The position numbers and the translations under genes are program-made. From contig JAEZVV010000190.1 in NCBI GenBank assembly GCA_023443095.1, positions 1 through 57,735 on the forward strand: a stretch of DNA of 57,735 nucleotides, read 5' to 3'. Below are positions 1 through 8,172 of this stretch, in pieces. The notes under the pieces were generated by a model, which ran no database searches, was not told the origin of the DNA, and saw only the letters and a program-made list of their open reading frames with translations. Every line of letters begins with the position of its first letter. Position 1 is the first letter of the stretch. Source of the DNA: Pseudomonadota bacterium (GTDB lineage: Bacteria; Pseudomonadota; Gammaproteobacteria; Burkholderiales; Burkholderiaceae_F).

Positions 1-265
1 ACGTTGCGCTGACATGACAGCTATCGTCATCGTTGGCGTGGTGAAGCCTCGCCGCTTTACGCGCGCGGAGCGCGATGCTTTTGACTCTCCCCCTTGAGAG
101 GTCGCCGCAGCGACGCTTTGCGGCAGCGGGAATTCCGAGGAGCGTGTCCGAAGGACGTGGCTCGCTGGCGCAGCCAGCGAGATCGTCCAAGTTTGCGACG
201 AGGCCGCTGACGCAACGCGGCGCAAGGGTAGCCCGAAGGGCCGGCCGACAGGGGCGGCGGGGAAT

Positions 266-294
266 CCAAAGGGGTGGCCGCCCACCCCCTTTGG
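266..294. repeat. Inverted repeat (hairpin) downstream of thiolase
   Basis: The left arm CCAAAGGGGTGG (266-277) pairs with CCACCCCCTTTGG (282-294) across a 4-base loop, with one bulged C in the right arm. No T-run follows on either strand, so it is not a canonical Rho-independent terminator. It lies about 165 bases past the end of the thiolase gene. Confidence 0.5.
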
Positions 295-412
295 GGCCCT
301 GCGGCGGCCCGAGCCGCTCGGCGCATCGCGTGAACGACTGCCTTCGCATTCGCGAGAGACAAGGACCGGCCCTCTGGGGCCATGCCGCGGCCTGAGCGGC
401 TGGGCGTAGCGC
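293..412. repeat. Two imperfect direct copies of a GC-rich intergenic motif
   Basis: Copy one begins GGGGCCCTGCGGCGGCCCGA at 293. Copy two begins GGGGCCATGCCGCGGCCTGA at 376. They stay alignable for nearly 40 bases with roughly four bases in five identical, including a GAGCxGCTxGGCG core. This suggests a dispersed betaproteobacterial intergenic repeat or a decayed duplication. Only these two copies were noticed in the window. Confidence 0.4.
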
Positions 413-458
413 GCGGGCGCATCCGCTCGCTACGCACCGAAACGACACTATCGCCGCG

Positions 459-1640
459 CTAGATCATCTCCACCGCCATCGCCGTCGCTTCTCCCCCGCC
501 GATACACAGCGCCGCGACTCCCTTCTTGCCGCCGGTTTTTTTCAATGCACCGAGCAGGGTGACGACGATGCGCGCGCCGGAGGCGCCGATGGGGTGACCC
601 AGCGCGCAGGCGCCGCCGTGGATGTTGACCTTGTCGTGCGGCAGCTTGAACTCTTCCATCGCCGCCATCGTGACGACGGCGAAAGCCTCGTTGATCTCCC
701 ACAGGTCGACGTCTTCGGCCTTCCATCCCGCTTGATCCAGCACTTTCTGGATCGCTCCCACCGGCGCGGTGGTGAACCAGCACGGTTCGTGGGCGAAAAC
801 GGCCTGGGCGACGATGCGAGCGATCGGCTTGGCGCCGAGTTCCTGGGCGGTCGATTCGCGCATCAGCACCAGGGCGGCGGCGCCGTCGGAGATCGACGAG
901 GCGTTGGCAGCGGTGATGGTGCCGTCTTTCTTGAACGCGGGCTTGAGCGTGGGAATCTTGTCGGGGCGCGCCTTGGCGGGCTGCTCGTCCTTGGCGACTT
1001 CGATCTCGCCGCCCTTGCCCGGCACTTTCACCGGTATGATCTCCCAGGCGAAGCTGCCGTCGGTATTGGCGGTGGCGGCGCGCTTGAGCGATTCGATCGC
1101 GTAAGCGTCCTGCGCCTCGCGCGTGAAGCCGTATTTGCTCGCGCAGTCCTCGGCGAACACGCCCATGGCCTGGCCGCGCTGGTAGGCGTCCTCGAGGCCG
1201 TCGAGCGCCATGTGGTCGTACATGGTGGCGTGGCCGTAGCGGTAGCCCGAGCGGCCCTTGGGGATGAGGTAAGGCGCGTTGCTCATGCTCTCCATGCCGC
1301 CCGCGACCACGACGTCGGCCGAGCCGGCGACAAGCATGTCGCGTCCGAACATGAGCGCGCGCATGCCGCTGCCGCACATCTTGCTGAGTGTCACCGCGCC
1401 GGCGGAGTTGGGCAGGCCGGCGCCGAGAGCGGCCTGGCGTGCGGGTGCCTGGCCCTGGCCCGCCATCAGGCATTCGCCCATCAGGACTTCGTCGACTTGG
1501 TCGCCGGCAATGCCGGCGCGTTCGACCGCGGCACGGATCGCCGCCGCGCCCAGCTGTGGCGCGCTGAGTTGGGAAAAGTCGCCCAGCATCCCGCCCATGG
1601 GGGTGCGAGCGGCGCCAACGATCACAACGGGGTCGTTCAT
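459..1640 (-). CDS. Acetyl-CoA C-acetyltransferase (thiolase II)
   Basis: A 393-residue thiolase of normal family length. It condenses two acetyl-CoA to acetoacetyl-CoA or catalyses the reverse cleavage. The N-terminus has the family start VVIVGAARTPMG. The acyl-accepting cysteine is about C89 in KMCGSGM. The C-terminal catalytic motifs GGACALGHPIGASGAR (His) and CIGGGEATA (second Cys) are intact. Its ATG overlaps the aceK stop by 4 bases (ATGA), so it is probably translationally coupled and is the last gene of the LiuR-type operon. In leucine breakdown it would cleave acetoacetyl-CoA derived from acetoacetate; it could also supply PHB synthesis (PhaA role). The AtoB/PhaA distinction cannot be made from sequence alone. 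Confidence 0.93.
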   Translation of the reverse strand: MNDPVVIVGAARTPMGGMLGDFSQLSAPQLGAAAIRAAVERAGIAGDQVDEVLMGECLMAGQGQAPARQAALGAGLPNSAGAVTLSKMCGSGMRALMFGRDMLVAGSADVVVAGGMESMSNAPYLIPKGRSGYRYGHATMYDHMALDGLEDAYQRGQAMGVFAEDCASKYGFTREAQDAYAIESLKRAATANTDGSFAWEIIPVKVPGKGGEIEVAKDEQPAKARPDKIPTLKPAFKKDGTITAANASSISDGAAALVLMRESTAQELGAKPIARIVAQAVFAHEPCWFTTAPVGAIQKVLDQAGWKAEDVDLWEINEAFAVVTMAAMEEFKLPHDKVNIHGGACALGHPIGASGARIVVTLLGALKKTGGKKGVAALCIGGGEATAMAVEMI

Positions 1641-3451
1641 GAGAAAACTCCTTGGGGCAGGGCCTGAGCGCCGTAGCGGTTAATGAAACGCAGCGATTGC
1701 GGGTAGGGGTAGACGTTTTCGATCAAGCCGCCTTCGATCCGCTCCTTGCGGCGCTGCCAGAACTCGGGCGTGAGCAGGTCGGCGTGGTGTTTCATGAAGG
1801 CGGCGCGGATGCGCGTGTCGCCCAGAAGGAAGGTGCCGAACTGTTCGGGGAAGACGTCGTGGCGGCCGACCGAATACCAGGGCTCGCCCGACATCTCGTC
1901 TTCCTCGTTGCGCGCCGGCGGGATCCGGCGGAACTTGCAGTCGGTCATGTATTCGATCTCGTCGTAGTCGTAGAAGACGACCCGCCGCGCCCGGGTCACG
2001 CCGAAGTTCTTGTAGAGCATGTCGCCGGGGAAGATGTTGGCCGCGGCCAGCTCCTTGATCGCGTTGCCGTATTCGTTGACCGCGTGTTCGAGTTCGGTGT
2101 CGGTAGCGTGCTGCAAATAGATGTTCAAGGGCGTCATGCGCCGCTCGATGTAGACGTGGCGGATCACGACCGCGTCGTCGCTGATCTCGACCTGGCTCGG
2201 GCAGGTGGCAAGCAGCTCGCGGATCAGCTCGGGCGAGAAGCGGAACTTGGGCAGCCGCACCTGCGAATACTCCCAGGTGTCGGCCATGCGGCCAACGCGG
2301 TCGTGCAGCTTGACCAGCTGGTACTTGGCCATGATCTGCGGACGGTCCGTCTCCTTAGGGTAGGGGATCACGTCCTTGATCATCTTGAACACGTAGGGGT
2401 AGCTCGGCAACGTGAACACCGTCATCACCAGGCCCTTGATGCCGGGGGCGACGATGAACTTGTCGCTGCTGTGTTTCAAGTGGTGAAGGAAGTCGCGGTA
2501 GAACAGGGTCTTGCCCTGCTTGGCCAGGCCCAGCATGGTGTAGAGCTCGGACGCGGGCTTGCTCGGCAGGAGCGTCTTCAGAAAGCCCACGTAGGCGCTG
2601 GGAGCTTCCATGTCGACCTGGAAGTACGCGCGGGTGAAGCTGAACAAGGTGCTGATGTGTTCGGGCGCAAACAGCACCGCGTCGATGAACAGCTGGCCGC
2701 GCGCGTTGCGCAGGATAGGCACCGCAAAAGGCGTGAGCCGCTGGCCGTTGACGAAGCGGCCGATGATGTAGGCGCCCTTGTTGCGGAAGAACAGGCTGGA
2801 GAGCACCTGCAGCTGGCAGTCGGGCTCGACCTTGAACGGCTGGGCAAAGGCGCTGCGGTTGGCGAGGATGGAACGCAGCACCAGGCGCAGGTCGCGTTCG
2901 ACGTCGACAAACGGGCAGGCCAGGCCGAAGTCGATCACCACCTGTCGCAGCGCGCGTTTGATTCCCTGGCTGGCGGGGTAGTAGCTGCGGTAAGAGGGCG
3001 GGTCCGAATCCATGTAGTCGGTCGCCACCCCCGGCCGCACGAAGATGTAGTTGTTGCGGAAGTAGTCGCGGTGCAGCAGCTTGGTGCAGACCGAGTTGAA
3101 GAAAGTCTCGGCCAGCTCGGGCTGGCGGTGTTCGGCGAGCAGAGTCACGTAGCGCTGCTTGACCGCCTGCCAGACCGCGTCGTGTTCCTCGTCGGTGAGG
3201 CTCTCGAGGTCGAAGTCGCGTTCGATCCGCGTTGCGGCTTCGAGCACGCGCTGGTCGTAGAAGTCGATCCGCTGCTTGGCCGCTTCCCGCATCGCGAACC
3301 AGTCGCCGTTTTCGAAGCGCCCCTTGGCCTGCTGCGCCACGTAGCGGAAGAGCCGGTAGTGGCGGTCGAAACCTTCAAGAATGGCGCGCGCGATCGCCGC
3401 GGGCTGCGGCATCGAACGGTCGAACACGGGACTCTCGAGCGGGTCTCTCAT
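1637..3451 (-). CDS. aceK: Isocitrate dehydrogenase kinase/phosphatase
   Basis: A 604-residue AceK, close to the usual 570-610. The enzyme phosphorylates isocitrate dehydrogenase to divert isocitrate into the glyoxylate shunt, and dephosphorylates it to restore TCA flux. The characteristic ATP-binding stretch APGIKGLVMTVFTLPSYPYV is present near the middle, followed by KMIKD. The C-terminal half retains FYDYDEIEYMTDCKFRRIP. The chosen ATG lies 10 bases after the LysE stop; a later ATG at 3412 is possible. Its place between a leucine-catabolism regulator/dehydrogenase and a thiolase suggests co-induction with acetyl-CoA-yielding leucine degradation. Confidence 0.97.
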   Translation of the reverse strand: MRDPLESPVFDRSMPQPAAIARAILEGFDRHYRLFRYVAQQAKGRFENGDWFAMREAAKQRIDFYDQRVLEAATRIERDFDLESLTDEEHDAVWQAVKQRYVTLLAEHRQPELAETFFNSVCTKLLHRDYFRNNYIFVRPGVATDYMDSDPPSYRSYYPASQGIKRALRQVVIDFGLACPFVDVERDLRLVLRSILANRSAFAQPFKVEPDCQLQVLSSLFFRNKGAYIIGRFVNGQRLTPFAVPILRNARGQLFIDAVLFAPEHISTLFSFTRAYFQVDMEAPSAYVGFLKTLLPSKPASELYTMLGLAKQGKTLFYRDFLHHLKHSSDKFIVAPGIKGLVMTVFTLPSYPYVFKMIKDVIPYPKETDRPQIMAKYQLVKLHDRVGRMADTWEYSQVRLPKFRFSPELIRELLATCPSQVEISDDAVVIRHVYIERRMTPLNIYLQHATDTELEHAVNEYGNAIKELAAANIFPGDMLYKNFGVTRARRVVFYDYDEIEYMTDCKFRRIPPARNEEDEMSGEPWYSVGRHDVFPEQFGTFLLGDTRIRAAFMKHHADLLTPEFWQRRKERIEGGLIENVYPYPQSLRFINRYGAQALPQGVFS

Positions 3452-3461
3452 CTTGCTGGGT

Positions 3462-4118
3462 TCAAGTCGGGCTGCGTGGCGTCAGCGCCAGCCACACGGC
3501 CAGCGCGCCGAATGCGGTTCCCAGCACCCAGCGCTGCAGCCGCAGCCAGAGCGGACGGCTTGAGAAAAAGCTGGCGAGCAGGCCTGCCACCGTGACCAGC
3601 GAGCCGTCGATCAGCACGGCGCTGGCGATCTGCACCGCTCCCAGCAGCAGGCTTTGCGCCAGCACCGGGCCGGCGGCCGGGTCGACGAACTGCGGAAACA
3701 GCGAAAGGTAGAAAAGCGCGACCTTGGGGTTGACGACCGAGGCGACAAAACCCTGGCGCAGCAAGGCGCCGTCGGCCACCGGCGCGAGCTTCTGCGGGGT
3801 GAACGAGAGGCCGCCGCCGCGCAAGGTGTTGACCGCGAGGTAAAGCAGGTAGGCCGCGCCGGCGAACTTGATGATCTCGAACGCGAGCGGCACGGCGAGC
3901 ACGATCACGGTGATGCCGAAAGCGGCGAAGGTGGCGTGCAGAGCCTGGCCTGCAGCCACTCCGATCAGGGAAAAATACCCGGCGCGCCGCCCCTGGGTGA
4001 GGGTGCGCGAGATCAGATAAAGCCACACCGGGCCGGGCGTGAGCGCGAGCACGAAGGCGGCGGCGGCAAACAGCGCCAGCGCCCGCGGCGTGAGTCCGAA
4101 CAGGCTTATCGAATCCAT
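3462..4118 (-). CDS. LysE/RhtB family amino-acid exporter
   Basis: A 218-residue inner-membrane protein of the LysE/RhtB translocator family. It has the N-terminal hydrophobic helix followed by the family signature LALTPGPVWLYLISRTLTQG, then further hydrophobic helices typical of the six-helix fold. I chose the ATG at 4118 (MDSISLFGL) over an upstream ATG at 4151, because the extra 11 residues are charged and lie before the first helix. The start overlaps the preceding GNAT gene by 13 bases. Within a leucine operon it may export a branched-chain amino acid or derivative, but the substrate cannot be read from sequence. Confidence 0.88.
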   Translation of the reverse strand: MDSISLFGLTPRALALFAAAAFVLALTPGPVWLYLISRTLTQGRRAGYFSLIGVAAGQALHATFAAFGITVIVLAVPLAFEIIKFAGAAYLLYLAVNTLRGGGLSFTPQKLAPVADGALLRQGFVASVVNPKVALFYLSLFPQFVDPAAGPVLAQSLLLGAVQIASAVLIDGSLVTVAGLLASFFSSRPLWLRLQRWVLGTAFGALAVWLALTPRSPT

Positions 4119-4816
4119 TCGTAGCCGACCTCGATCGCTTCGACACCGCAATGGGTGCCGGGGTTGGCGTCGCCGATGCGAACGAAGCCGAAGTCCTCAT
4201 AGAGCCGGCAGGCGGCGGCGAGTTCGGGCAGGCTGTGCAGGACCACGCGCGGGTGGCGGGCGCGGCAGAAGTCCATGGCCACTTCCATCATGCGGCGGCC
4301 CCAGCCCTGGCCGCGCAGCTCGTCGCTGAGGATGAACCAGCGCAGCTCCGGCGTACCGTGGCCGGGCGCGTGGTCGATCACCATGGTGCCGTGGATGCGG
4401 CCGGCGTGGACGAGCAGCCATACCCCGTCGCGCGCCGGGTCGTAGCGGTCCATGAAAGCCGCGATGTCGCGCAGGCGCTGAGCTTCGAAATCGAGCCAGA
4501 AGCCGACGTGGTGCGAGTAATACGCCGTCTGCAGAGCGGCGCTTGCGGAGAGCCCGCCGGGCAGCAGCAGGGGCAGCAGGGTCGGCACATGGGCACCGAG
4601 CGCGGCCATCAGCGGCCATACCACGACCGCGCCGGCGGTTGTTCCCAGCAGGATCGAACGCGGCGCGCCGTGGGTGTCGGTGCGGATCACGTAGGCGCCG
4701 CGGACGGGCTCGCCCGCCGCGATGATCGAATGCGGAGTGGCGGGATCGGTGCGGCTGGCGTGGCAGAACTCGGCCCAGAAGGCGGCGGTCTCGATCGGGG
4801 GATGGCTGGGAAGCAT
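4106..4816 (-). CDS. GNAT-family N-acetyltransferase with extra N-terminal region
   Basis: A 236-residue protein. The C-terminal 120 residues form a GNAT fold, with the acetyl-CoA-binding motif A in ILSDELRGQGWGRRMME (R/QxxGxG type) and the usual LYEDFGFVRIG near the end. The first 110 residues are of a type I do not recognise and include a hydrophobic stretch around WPLMAALGAHVPTLLPLLLP. The start lies 3 bases beyond the stop of the upstream GNAT gene, so it belongs to the same transcript. The acceptor substrate is unknown. A regulatory or substrate-binding role for the N-terminal part is possible but not supported by any motif. Confidence 0.8.
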   Translation of the reverse strand: MLPSHPPIETAAFWAEFCHASRTDPATPHSIIAAGEPVRGAYVIRTDTHGAPRSILLGTTAGAVVVWPLMAALGAHVPTLLPLLLPGGLSASAALQTAYYSHHVGFWLDFEAQRLRDIAAFMDRYDPARDGVWLLVHAGRIHGTMVIDHAPGHGTPELRWFILSDELRGQGWGRRMMEVAMDFCRARHPRVVLHSLPELAAACRLYEDFGFVRIGDANPGTHCGVEAIEVGYEWIR

Positions 4817-4819
4817 GGT

Positions 4820-5356
4820 CTATCTCGAGGGGCGGATGCGGGCCCAGGTGGTGATGTCTATCGGTTCGCTCGCCTTGAGCACGGCCTGGCGCTGCAGGCC
4901 TTCGCGCTCGAAGCCGTTTTTCGCCAGCACCCGCATCGAGGCCGGATTGTCGGCGTGGACGGGGGCGAACACCCGGCTCACTCCCGGCGACTCGAAGGCG
5001 ATCCGGGTCAGCGCGGCGGCCACCCGGGTGACGACGCCCCGCCCCCAATACGGCTCGCCGAGCCAGTAGCCGATCTCGACCGAACACGCGGACGGGCCGG
5101 CGCCGGGGTGGATGCCGGCGCCGCCCACGGCAAGGTCGTCGAAGGCGATCGCCCAGTTGTCGCCGCCGAACTCGACGTGGCCGCGCGTGACCCAGTGCTG
5201 CGCGATCTCGAGCGTGTAGGGGTAGGGGAAGCGGTCGCTCATGTGGCGCCAGACGCGGATGTTGTTCGCGTATCGAGCCAGCGATTCGGCATCGCCCGGA
5301 CGCCAGGCGCGCAGAGTCCAGCCGGGAAGTTCGAGATCGATCGTCGGCAGGCTCAC
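4820..5356 (-). CDS. GNAT-family acetyltransferase (RimJ/RimL-like)
   Basis: A 178-residue acetyltransferase of the RimJ/RimL type. It opens with LPGWTLRAWRPGDAESLARYANN, has VEIGYWLGEPYWGRGVVTR as motif A, and ends with the family pattern ADNPASMRVLAKNGFEREG. The reading frame is open further upstream, but the real start is almost certainly the GTG at 5356, which overlaps the ivd stop (ATGTGA), because upstream translation is antisense-like noise inside ivd. Second acetyltransferase in a row in this operon; it may acetylate an amine or a protein N-terminus. The substrate is unknown. Confidence 0.85.
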   Translation of the reverse strand: MSLPTIDLELPGWTLRAWRPGDAESLARYANNIRVWRHMSDRFPYPYTLEIAQHWVTRGHVEFGGDNWAIAFDDLAVGGAGIHPGAGPSACSVEIGYWLGEPYWGRGVVTRVAAALTRIAFESPGVSRVFAPVHADNPASMRVLAKNGFEREGLQRQAVLKASEPIDITTWARIRPSR

Positions 5357-6531
5357 ATCGTCTCCGCGAACAGTTCGCGGCCGATCAGCATGCGGCGGAT
5401 CTCGCTCGTTCCCGCGCCGATCTCGTAGAGCTTGGCGTCGCGCCACAAGCGGCCGGTTGGGCTGTCGTTGATGTAACCCATGCCGCCCAGGGCCTGGATC
5501 GCCTCGCCCGCCATCCAGGTTGCCTTTTCGGCCGAATACAGGATGGCGCCGGCGGCGTCCTTGCGGATGCTGCGCACGGTGTCGGGAGTGGCGCGGTCGC
5601 AGGCCTTGCCCACTTCGTAGACGTAGGCGCGGCAGGCCATCAGCGTCGTATACATGTCGGCGAGCTTGCCCTGCATCAGCTGGAACTCGCCGATCGCCTG
5701 GCCGAACTGCCTGCGTTCGTGAACGTAAGGAAGAGTGGCGTCCATACACGCGGCCATGATTCCCAGCGGCCCGCCCGAGAGCACCGCGCGTTCGAAATCG
5801 AGCCCGCTCATCAGCACCTTGACGCCGCCGCCGACCCGGCCCAGGACGTTTTCCTCGGGCACTTCGCAGTCGGTGAATACCAGCTCGCCGGTGTGCGAGC
5901 CGCGCATGCCGAGCTTGTCGAGCTTCTGCGCGACCGAATAGCCCTTGAAGCCTTTCTCGACCAGAAAGGCGGTCATGCCGCCCGCGCCGGCGGACGGGTC
6001 GGTCTTGGCATAGACCACCAACACGTCGGCGTCAGGGCCGTTGGTGATCCACATCTTGTTGCCGTTCAAGATGTAGCGGTCGCCTTGTTTGTCGGCGCGC
6101 AGTTTCATGCTCACGACGTCGCTGCCGGCGCCGGGTTCGCTCATCGCCAGCGCACCGACGTGTTCGCCCGAGATCAGCCTGGGCAAATATTTGCCGCGCT
6201 GAGCTTCGCTGCCGTTGCGGGTGATCTGGTTGACGCAGAGGTTCGAATGCGCGCCGTAAGAGAGGCCCACCGACGCGCTGGCGCGGCTGATCTCTTCCAT
6301 CGCGACGATGTGGGCGAGGTAGCCCAGCCTGACGCCGCCGTATTGCTCGGGCGCGGTGATGCCGAGCAGGCCCAGCTCGCCGAACTTGCGCCACAAGTCC
6401 ATCGGGAACTGGTCGGTCCGGTCGATCTCGGCCGCTCGCGGAGCGATTTCCTTGGCCGCGAAACCCTGCACCATGTGGCGCAGCGCGTCGATGTCGTCGC
6501 CGAGTTGGAAGTTCAGGCTGGGCAGGTTCAT
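5353..6531 (-). CDS. ivd: Isovaleryl-CoA dehydrogenase
   Basis: A 392-residue FAD-dependent acyl-CoA dehydrogenase of the isovaleryl-CoA type (also called liuA), the third step of leucine breakdown, producing 3-methylcrotonyl-CoA. The two acyl-CoA dehydrogenase signatures are clear: ALAMSEPGAGSDVVSMK in the middle domain and QALGGMGYINDSPTGRLWRD with YEIGAGTSEIRRMLIGREL at the end. The substrate-binding region SYGAHSNLCVNQI is characteristic of the isovaleryl type. ATG 6531 (MNLPSLNF) is preferred over 6543. Encoded next to a MerR/LiuR regulator and translationally coupled to a downstream GNAT gene. No methylcrotonyl-CoA carboxylase genes are in the window. Confidence 0.95.
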   Translation of the reverse strand: MNLPSLNFQLGDDIDALRHMVQGFAAKEIAPRAAEIDRTDQFPMDLWRKFGELGLLGITAPEQYGGVRLGYLAHIVAMEEISRASASVGLSYGAHSNLCVNQITRNGSEAQRGKYLPRLISGEHVGALAMSEPGAGSDVVSMKLRADKQGDRYILNGNKMWITNGPDADVLVVYAKTDPSAGAGGMTAFLVEKGFKGYSVAQKLDKLGMRGSHTGELVFTDCEVPEENVLGRVGGGVKVLMSGLDFERAVLSGGPLGIMAACMDATLPYVHERRQFGQAIGEFQLMQGKLADMYTTLMACRAYVYEVGKACDRATPDTVRSIRKDAAGAILYSAEKATWMAGEAIQALGGMGYINDSPTGRLWRDAKLYEIGAGTSEIRRMLIGRELFAETM

Positions 6532-6577
6532 GAGCGGTCTCAAACGATGAGGTGGAAGGCGAACGGCAGGGCCTACG

Positions 6578-7048
6578 TCACAGTGCGCGCGAGTTGGCCA
6601 GCTGCACCATGCCGCGCACCACGCGGTAGACCGTCCACATCCAGACGGCGAGCATGCCGAAGGCGCCGATCAGCGCGGCGGTGAAGGTGGCGAAGATGTC
6701 CTGCCAGTCGAGCGCAAAGCTGATGTCGCCCGGGCCGTTGCTGCCCTGGATGGCGGTGCTCACCACTGGCCAGGCGCCGCCGACGATGGTCAGCAGCGCG
6801 ACCGTGTACCAGAGCGCCGAGAACCAGAAGGTGCGGATCATCCAGCGATGGTGGCTGCTGATGTAGGTGCCGGCGGTTTCGTCGCGTTGGACGTAGTTAA
6901 TGACGAGCCCGATCAGCCATGGCCAGACCATGAAGAGGCCGACCGCCTCGAAGGCGTAAGCGACCCAGGCCCAGGTGGCGTCGCTGCGGTTGGCGGGCAC
7001 CGGCGCGGGCTGGGTTTGAGGCGCGGGCGGCGGGAGTTCTGAGTTCAT
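6578..7048 (-). CDS. DUF4870-like (COG3671) integral membrane protein
   Basis: A 156-residue membrane protein. A Pro-rich cytoplasmic N-terminus (PPPAPQTQPAPVP) is followed by three or four hydrophobic segments: the one with VGLFMVWPWLIGLVINYV, one around FWFSALWYTVALLTIVGG, and one in ATFTAALIGAFGMLAVWMWT. The pattern HHRWMIRTFWFS and the terminal YRVVRGMVQL match the DUF4870/COG3671 family of unknown function. The ATG at 7048 overlaps the upstream regulator stop by 4 bases. An upstream ATG in frame would start inside the regulator and is unlikely. Function unknown. Confidence 0.8.
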   Translation of the reverse strand: MNSELPPPAPQTQPAPVPANRSDATWAWVAYAFEAVGLFMVWPWLIGLVINYVQRDETAGTYISSHHRWMIRTFWFSALWYTVALLTIVGGAWPVVSTAIQGSNGPGDISFALDWQDIFATFTAALIGAFGMLAVWMWTVYRVVRGMVQLANSRAL

Positions 7049-7488
7049 GGTTTGGCGGGTGTTGGGTGGGGGGCGGCAGCGGCGAGCAAGGCGTGGCACT
7101 CGTCTTCGTGGCGTTCGATTTCGGCGAGCGTGACCGCGATGTCCTCGCGCTGCTGTTCGAGGGTCGAGCGCAGTTCGGCCAGCACCTCGAGGAAGGAGCG
7201 CGCCTGAGCCGAGGCGTCCTTGGGGGTTTCGTACATGTCGATCAGCTCGCGGATCTGCAGCAGGCTCAGCCCTAAGCGTTTGCCGCGCAGAGTGAGCTTG
7301 AGCCGGGTACGGTCGCGCGCCGAATACACGCGGGTGAGGCCCGAGCTGCCCGAACGCTCCGGCTGCAGGATGCCCTGGTCCTCGTAGAACCGGATTGCCC
7401 GCGGCGTGATGTCGAACTCGCGCGCGAGCTCGGTGATGCTGAAGGACTCGCCGGCCGAACTGGCGCTGGCGCTGCGTGCGGAAGGCAT
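7045..7488 (-). CDS. liuR: MerR-family regulator of leucine/isovalerate catabolism (LiuR type)
   Basis: A 147-residue MerR-family regulator. The N-terminal winged helix reads SITELAREFDITPRAIRFYEDQGILQPERSG, followed by YSARDRTRLKLTLRGKRLGLSL, then a coiled-coil dimerisation helix (VLAELRSTLEQQREDIAVTLAEIE). It lacks a cysteine-rich metal loop at the C-terminus, consistent with a metabolite-responsive MerR. LiuR in proteobacteria controls branched-chain amino-acid degradation, and here it is the first gene of an operon with ivd. The near-palindrome at 7520-7535 is the likely operator, implying autoregulation. The effector is unknown from this sequence. Confidence 0.88.
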   Translation of the reverse strand: MPSARSASASSAGESFSITELAREFDITPRAIRFYEDQGILQPERSGSSGLTRVYSARDRTRLKLTLRGKRLGLSLLQIRELIDMYETPKDASAQARSFLEVLAELRSTLEQQREDIAVTLAEIERHEDECHALLAAAAPHPTPAKP

Positions 7489-7519
7489 GGGCCTCGGGTT
7501 TGTTCTGATATCCCCGAAG

Positions 7520-7535
7520 TTTACGTTAACGTCAA
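7520..7535 (-). promoter_or_regulatory. Probable LiuR operator upstream of the leucine operon
   Basis: TTTACGTTAACGTCAA, a near-perfect palindrome centred on GTTAAC, with only one non-matching base pair in the symmetry. It lies 32 bases upstream of the regulator's start codon. The sequence resembles the ACGT-N2-ACGT type sites reported for LiuR in proteobacteria. Its position fits an autoregulated promoter of the whole operon. Confidence 0.75.
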
Positions 7536-7638
7536 CGGAGTGGAAGGCATGGGCGGCGCCCCCATCGTGCGTGGCTGCGCCAATCGGGCGGGCCGCAGCC
7601 GAAGTTGATCCGGTCCACCCGAGGTCGGCGTCAGATCC

Positions 7639-7923
7639 TCAGTAGCCGAGAAACATCGCTTCGTTTTTGGTGACGCGCTGGACTTCGTTGCCCTTCATCT
7701 GGATCGTCTCGCCCTTGGCGGTGACCAGGGTTTCGCCGTCGCGCCCGTGGACCACCCTGCCCCGGCTGTCGCGCAAGGCCATCTTGCCGTCGGAGAAAAC
7801 AAGCAAGGTACGGCCGTCCTGGAGTTTGATTTCCTCGGCGTCCCAGCCTTGCCAGGCAAGGGCTGCGCCCGAGAGGGCACATAGCGCCGCGGCCATGATG
7901 AGAGTGACTGCCTGATTTTTCAT
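7639..7923 (-). CDS. CopK-like small periplasmic protein (copy 1)
   Basis: A 94-residue exported protein. ATG 7923 (MKNQ) gives a clean signal peptide (hydrophobic ALCALSGAALA, then cleavage before WQGWD). The mature part carries IKLQDGRTLLVFSDGKMALRD and a terminal MKGNEVQRV. This matches the periplasmic copper-binding protein CopK of Cupriavidus in spacing and motif. However, compared with CopK as I recall it, most of the methionines that bind Cu(I) are replaced; only DGKM and the Met before KGNE remain. It is therefore a CopK-fold protein whose metal binding is doubtful. A close paralogue lies 249 bases upstream, so the pair arose by tandem duplication. Confidence 0.8.
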   Translation of the reverse strand: MKNQAVTLIMAAALCALSGAALAWQGWDAEEIKLQDGRTLLVFSDGKMALRDSRGRVVHGRDGETLVTAKGETIQMKGNEVQRVTKNEAMFLGY

Positions 7924-8172
7924 AGCGGACTCCATCCTGGCGAATCGGCCGAACTCCGCCGCGCTTTTGTCTCGAGTTCGAATCGGCCGCAGGGCCAGGG
8001 CGTGCGCGCGGCTCTTTCATAGTGGCTCCCACATGAGAGTGGCGATGGTGAGCGTTCCCGATCTGGCGGGCAGCGCCAGCGGCCGAGCGGCACGGCGCTG
8101 CCGGGGAAGACTTTGGAAGGGGGAGGCAGGGCGGGATCGCGTCCCGCCCCAAAGCGCTGAGGCGGGAGGTTC

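Larger units (their letters stand above)
1..458. other. Non-coding stretch downstream of the thiolase gene
   Basis: No convincing gene is seen. Both strands carry open frames here, but the translations are Arg/Pro/Ala-rich low-complexity sequence typical of high-GC non-coding DNA. The stretch holds an inverted repeat at 266-294 and two imperfect direct copies of a GC-rich motif at about 293-331 and 376-412, listed separately. It lies beyond the 3' end of the leucine operon, so the hairpin-forming sequence may help end that transcript, but no U-tract is seen. Confidence 0.6.

Noticed and set aside
57..437. Overlapping open frames on both strands at the left edge
   Set aside because: Arg/Pro/Ser-rich translations with no conserved pattern, no ribosome site, and repeats inside the region.
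1652..3595. A 647-codon open frame on the plus strand opposite aceK
   Set aside because: It is antisense to an unmistakable AceK; its Val/Asp/Arg/Gly-rich translation is the usual shadow of a high-GC gene and has no domain pattern.
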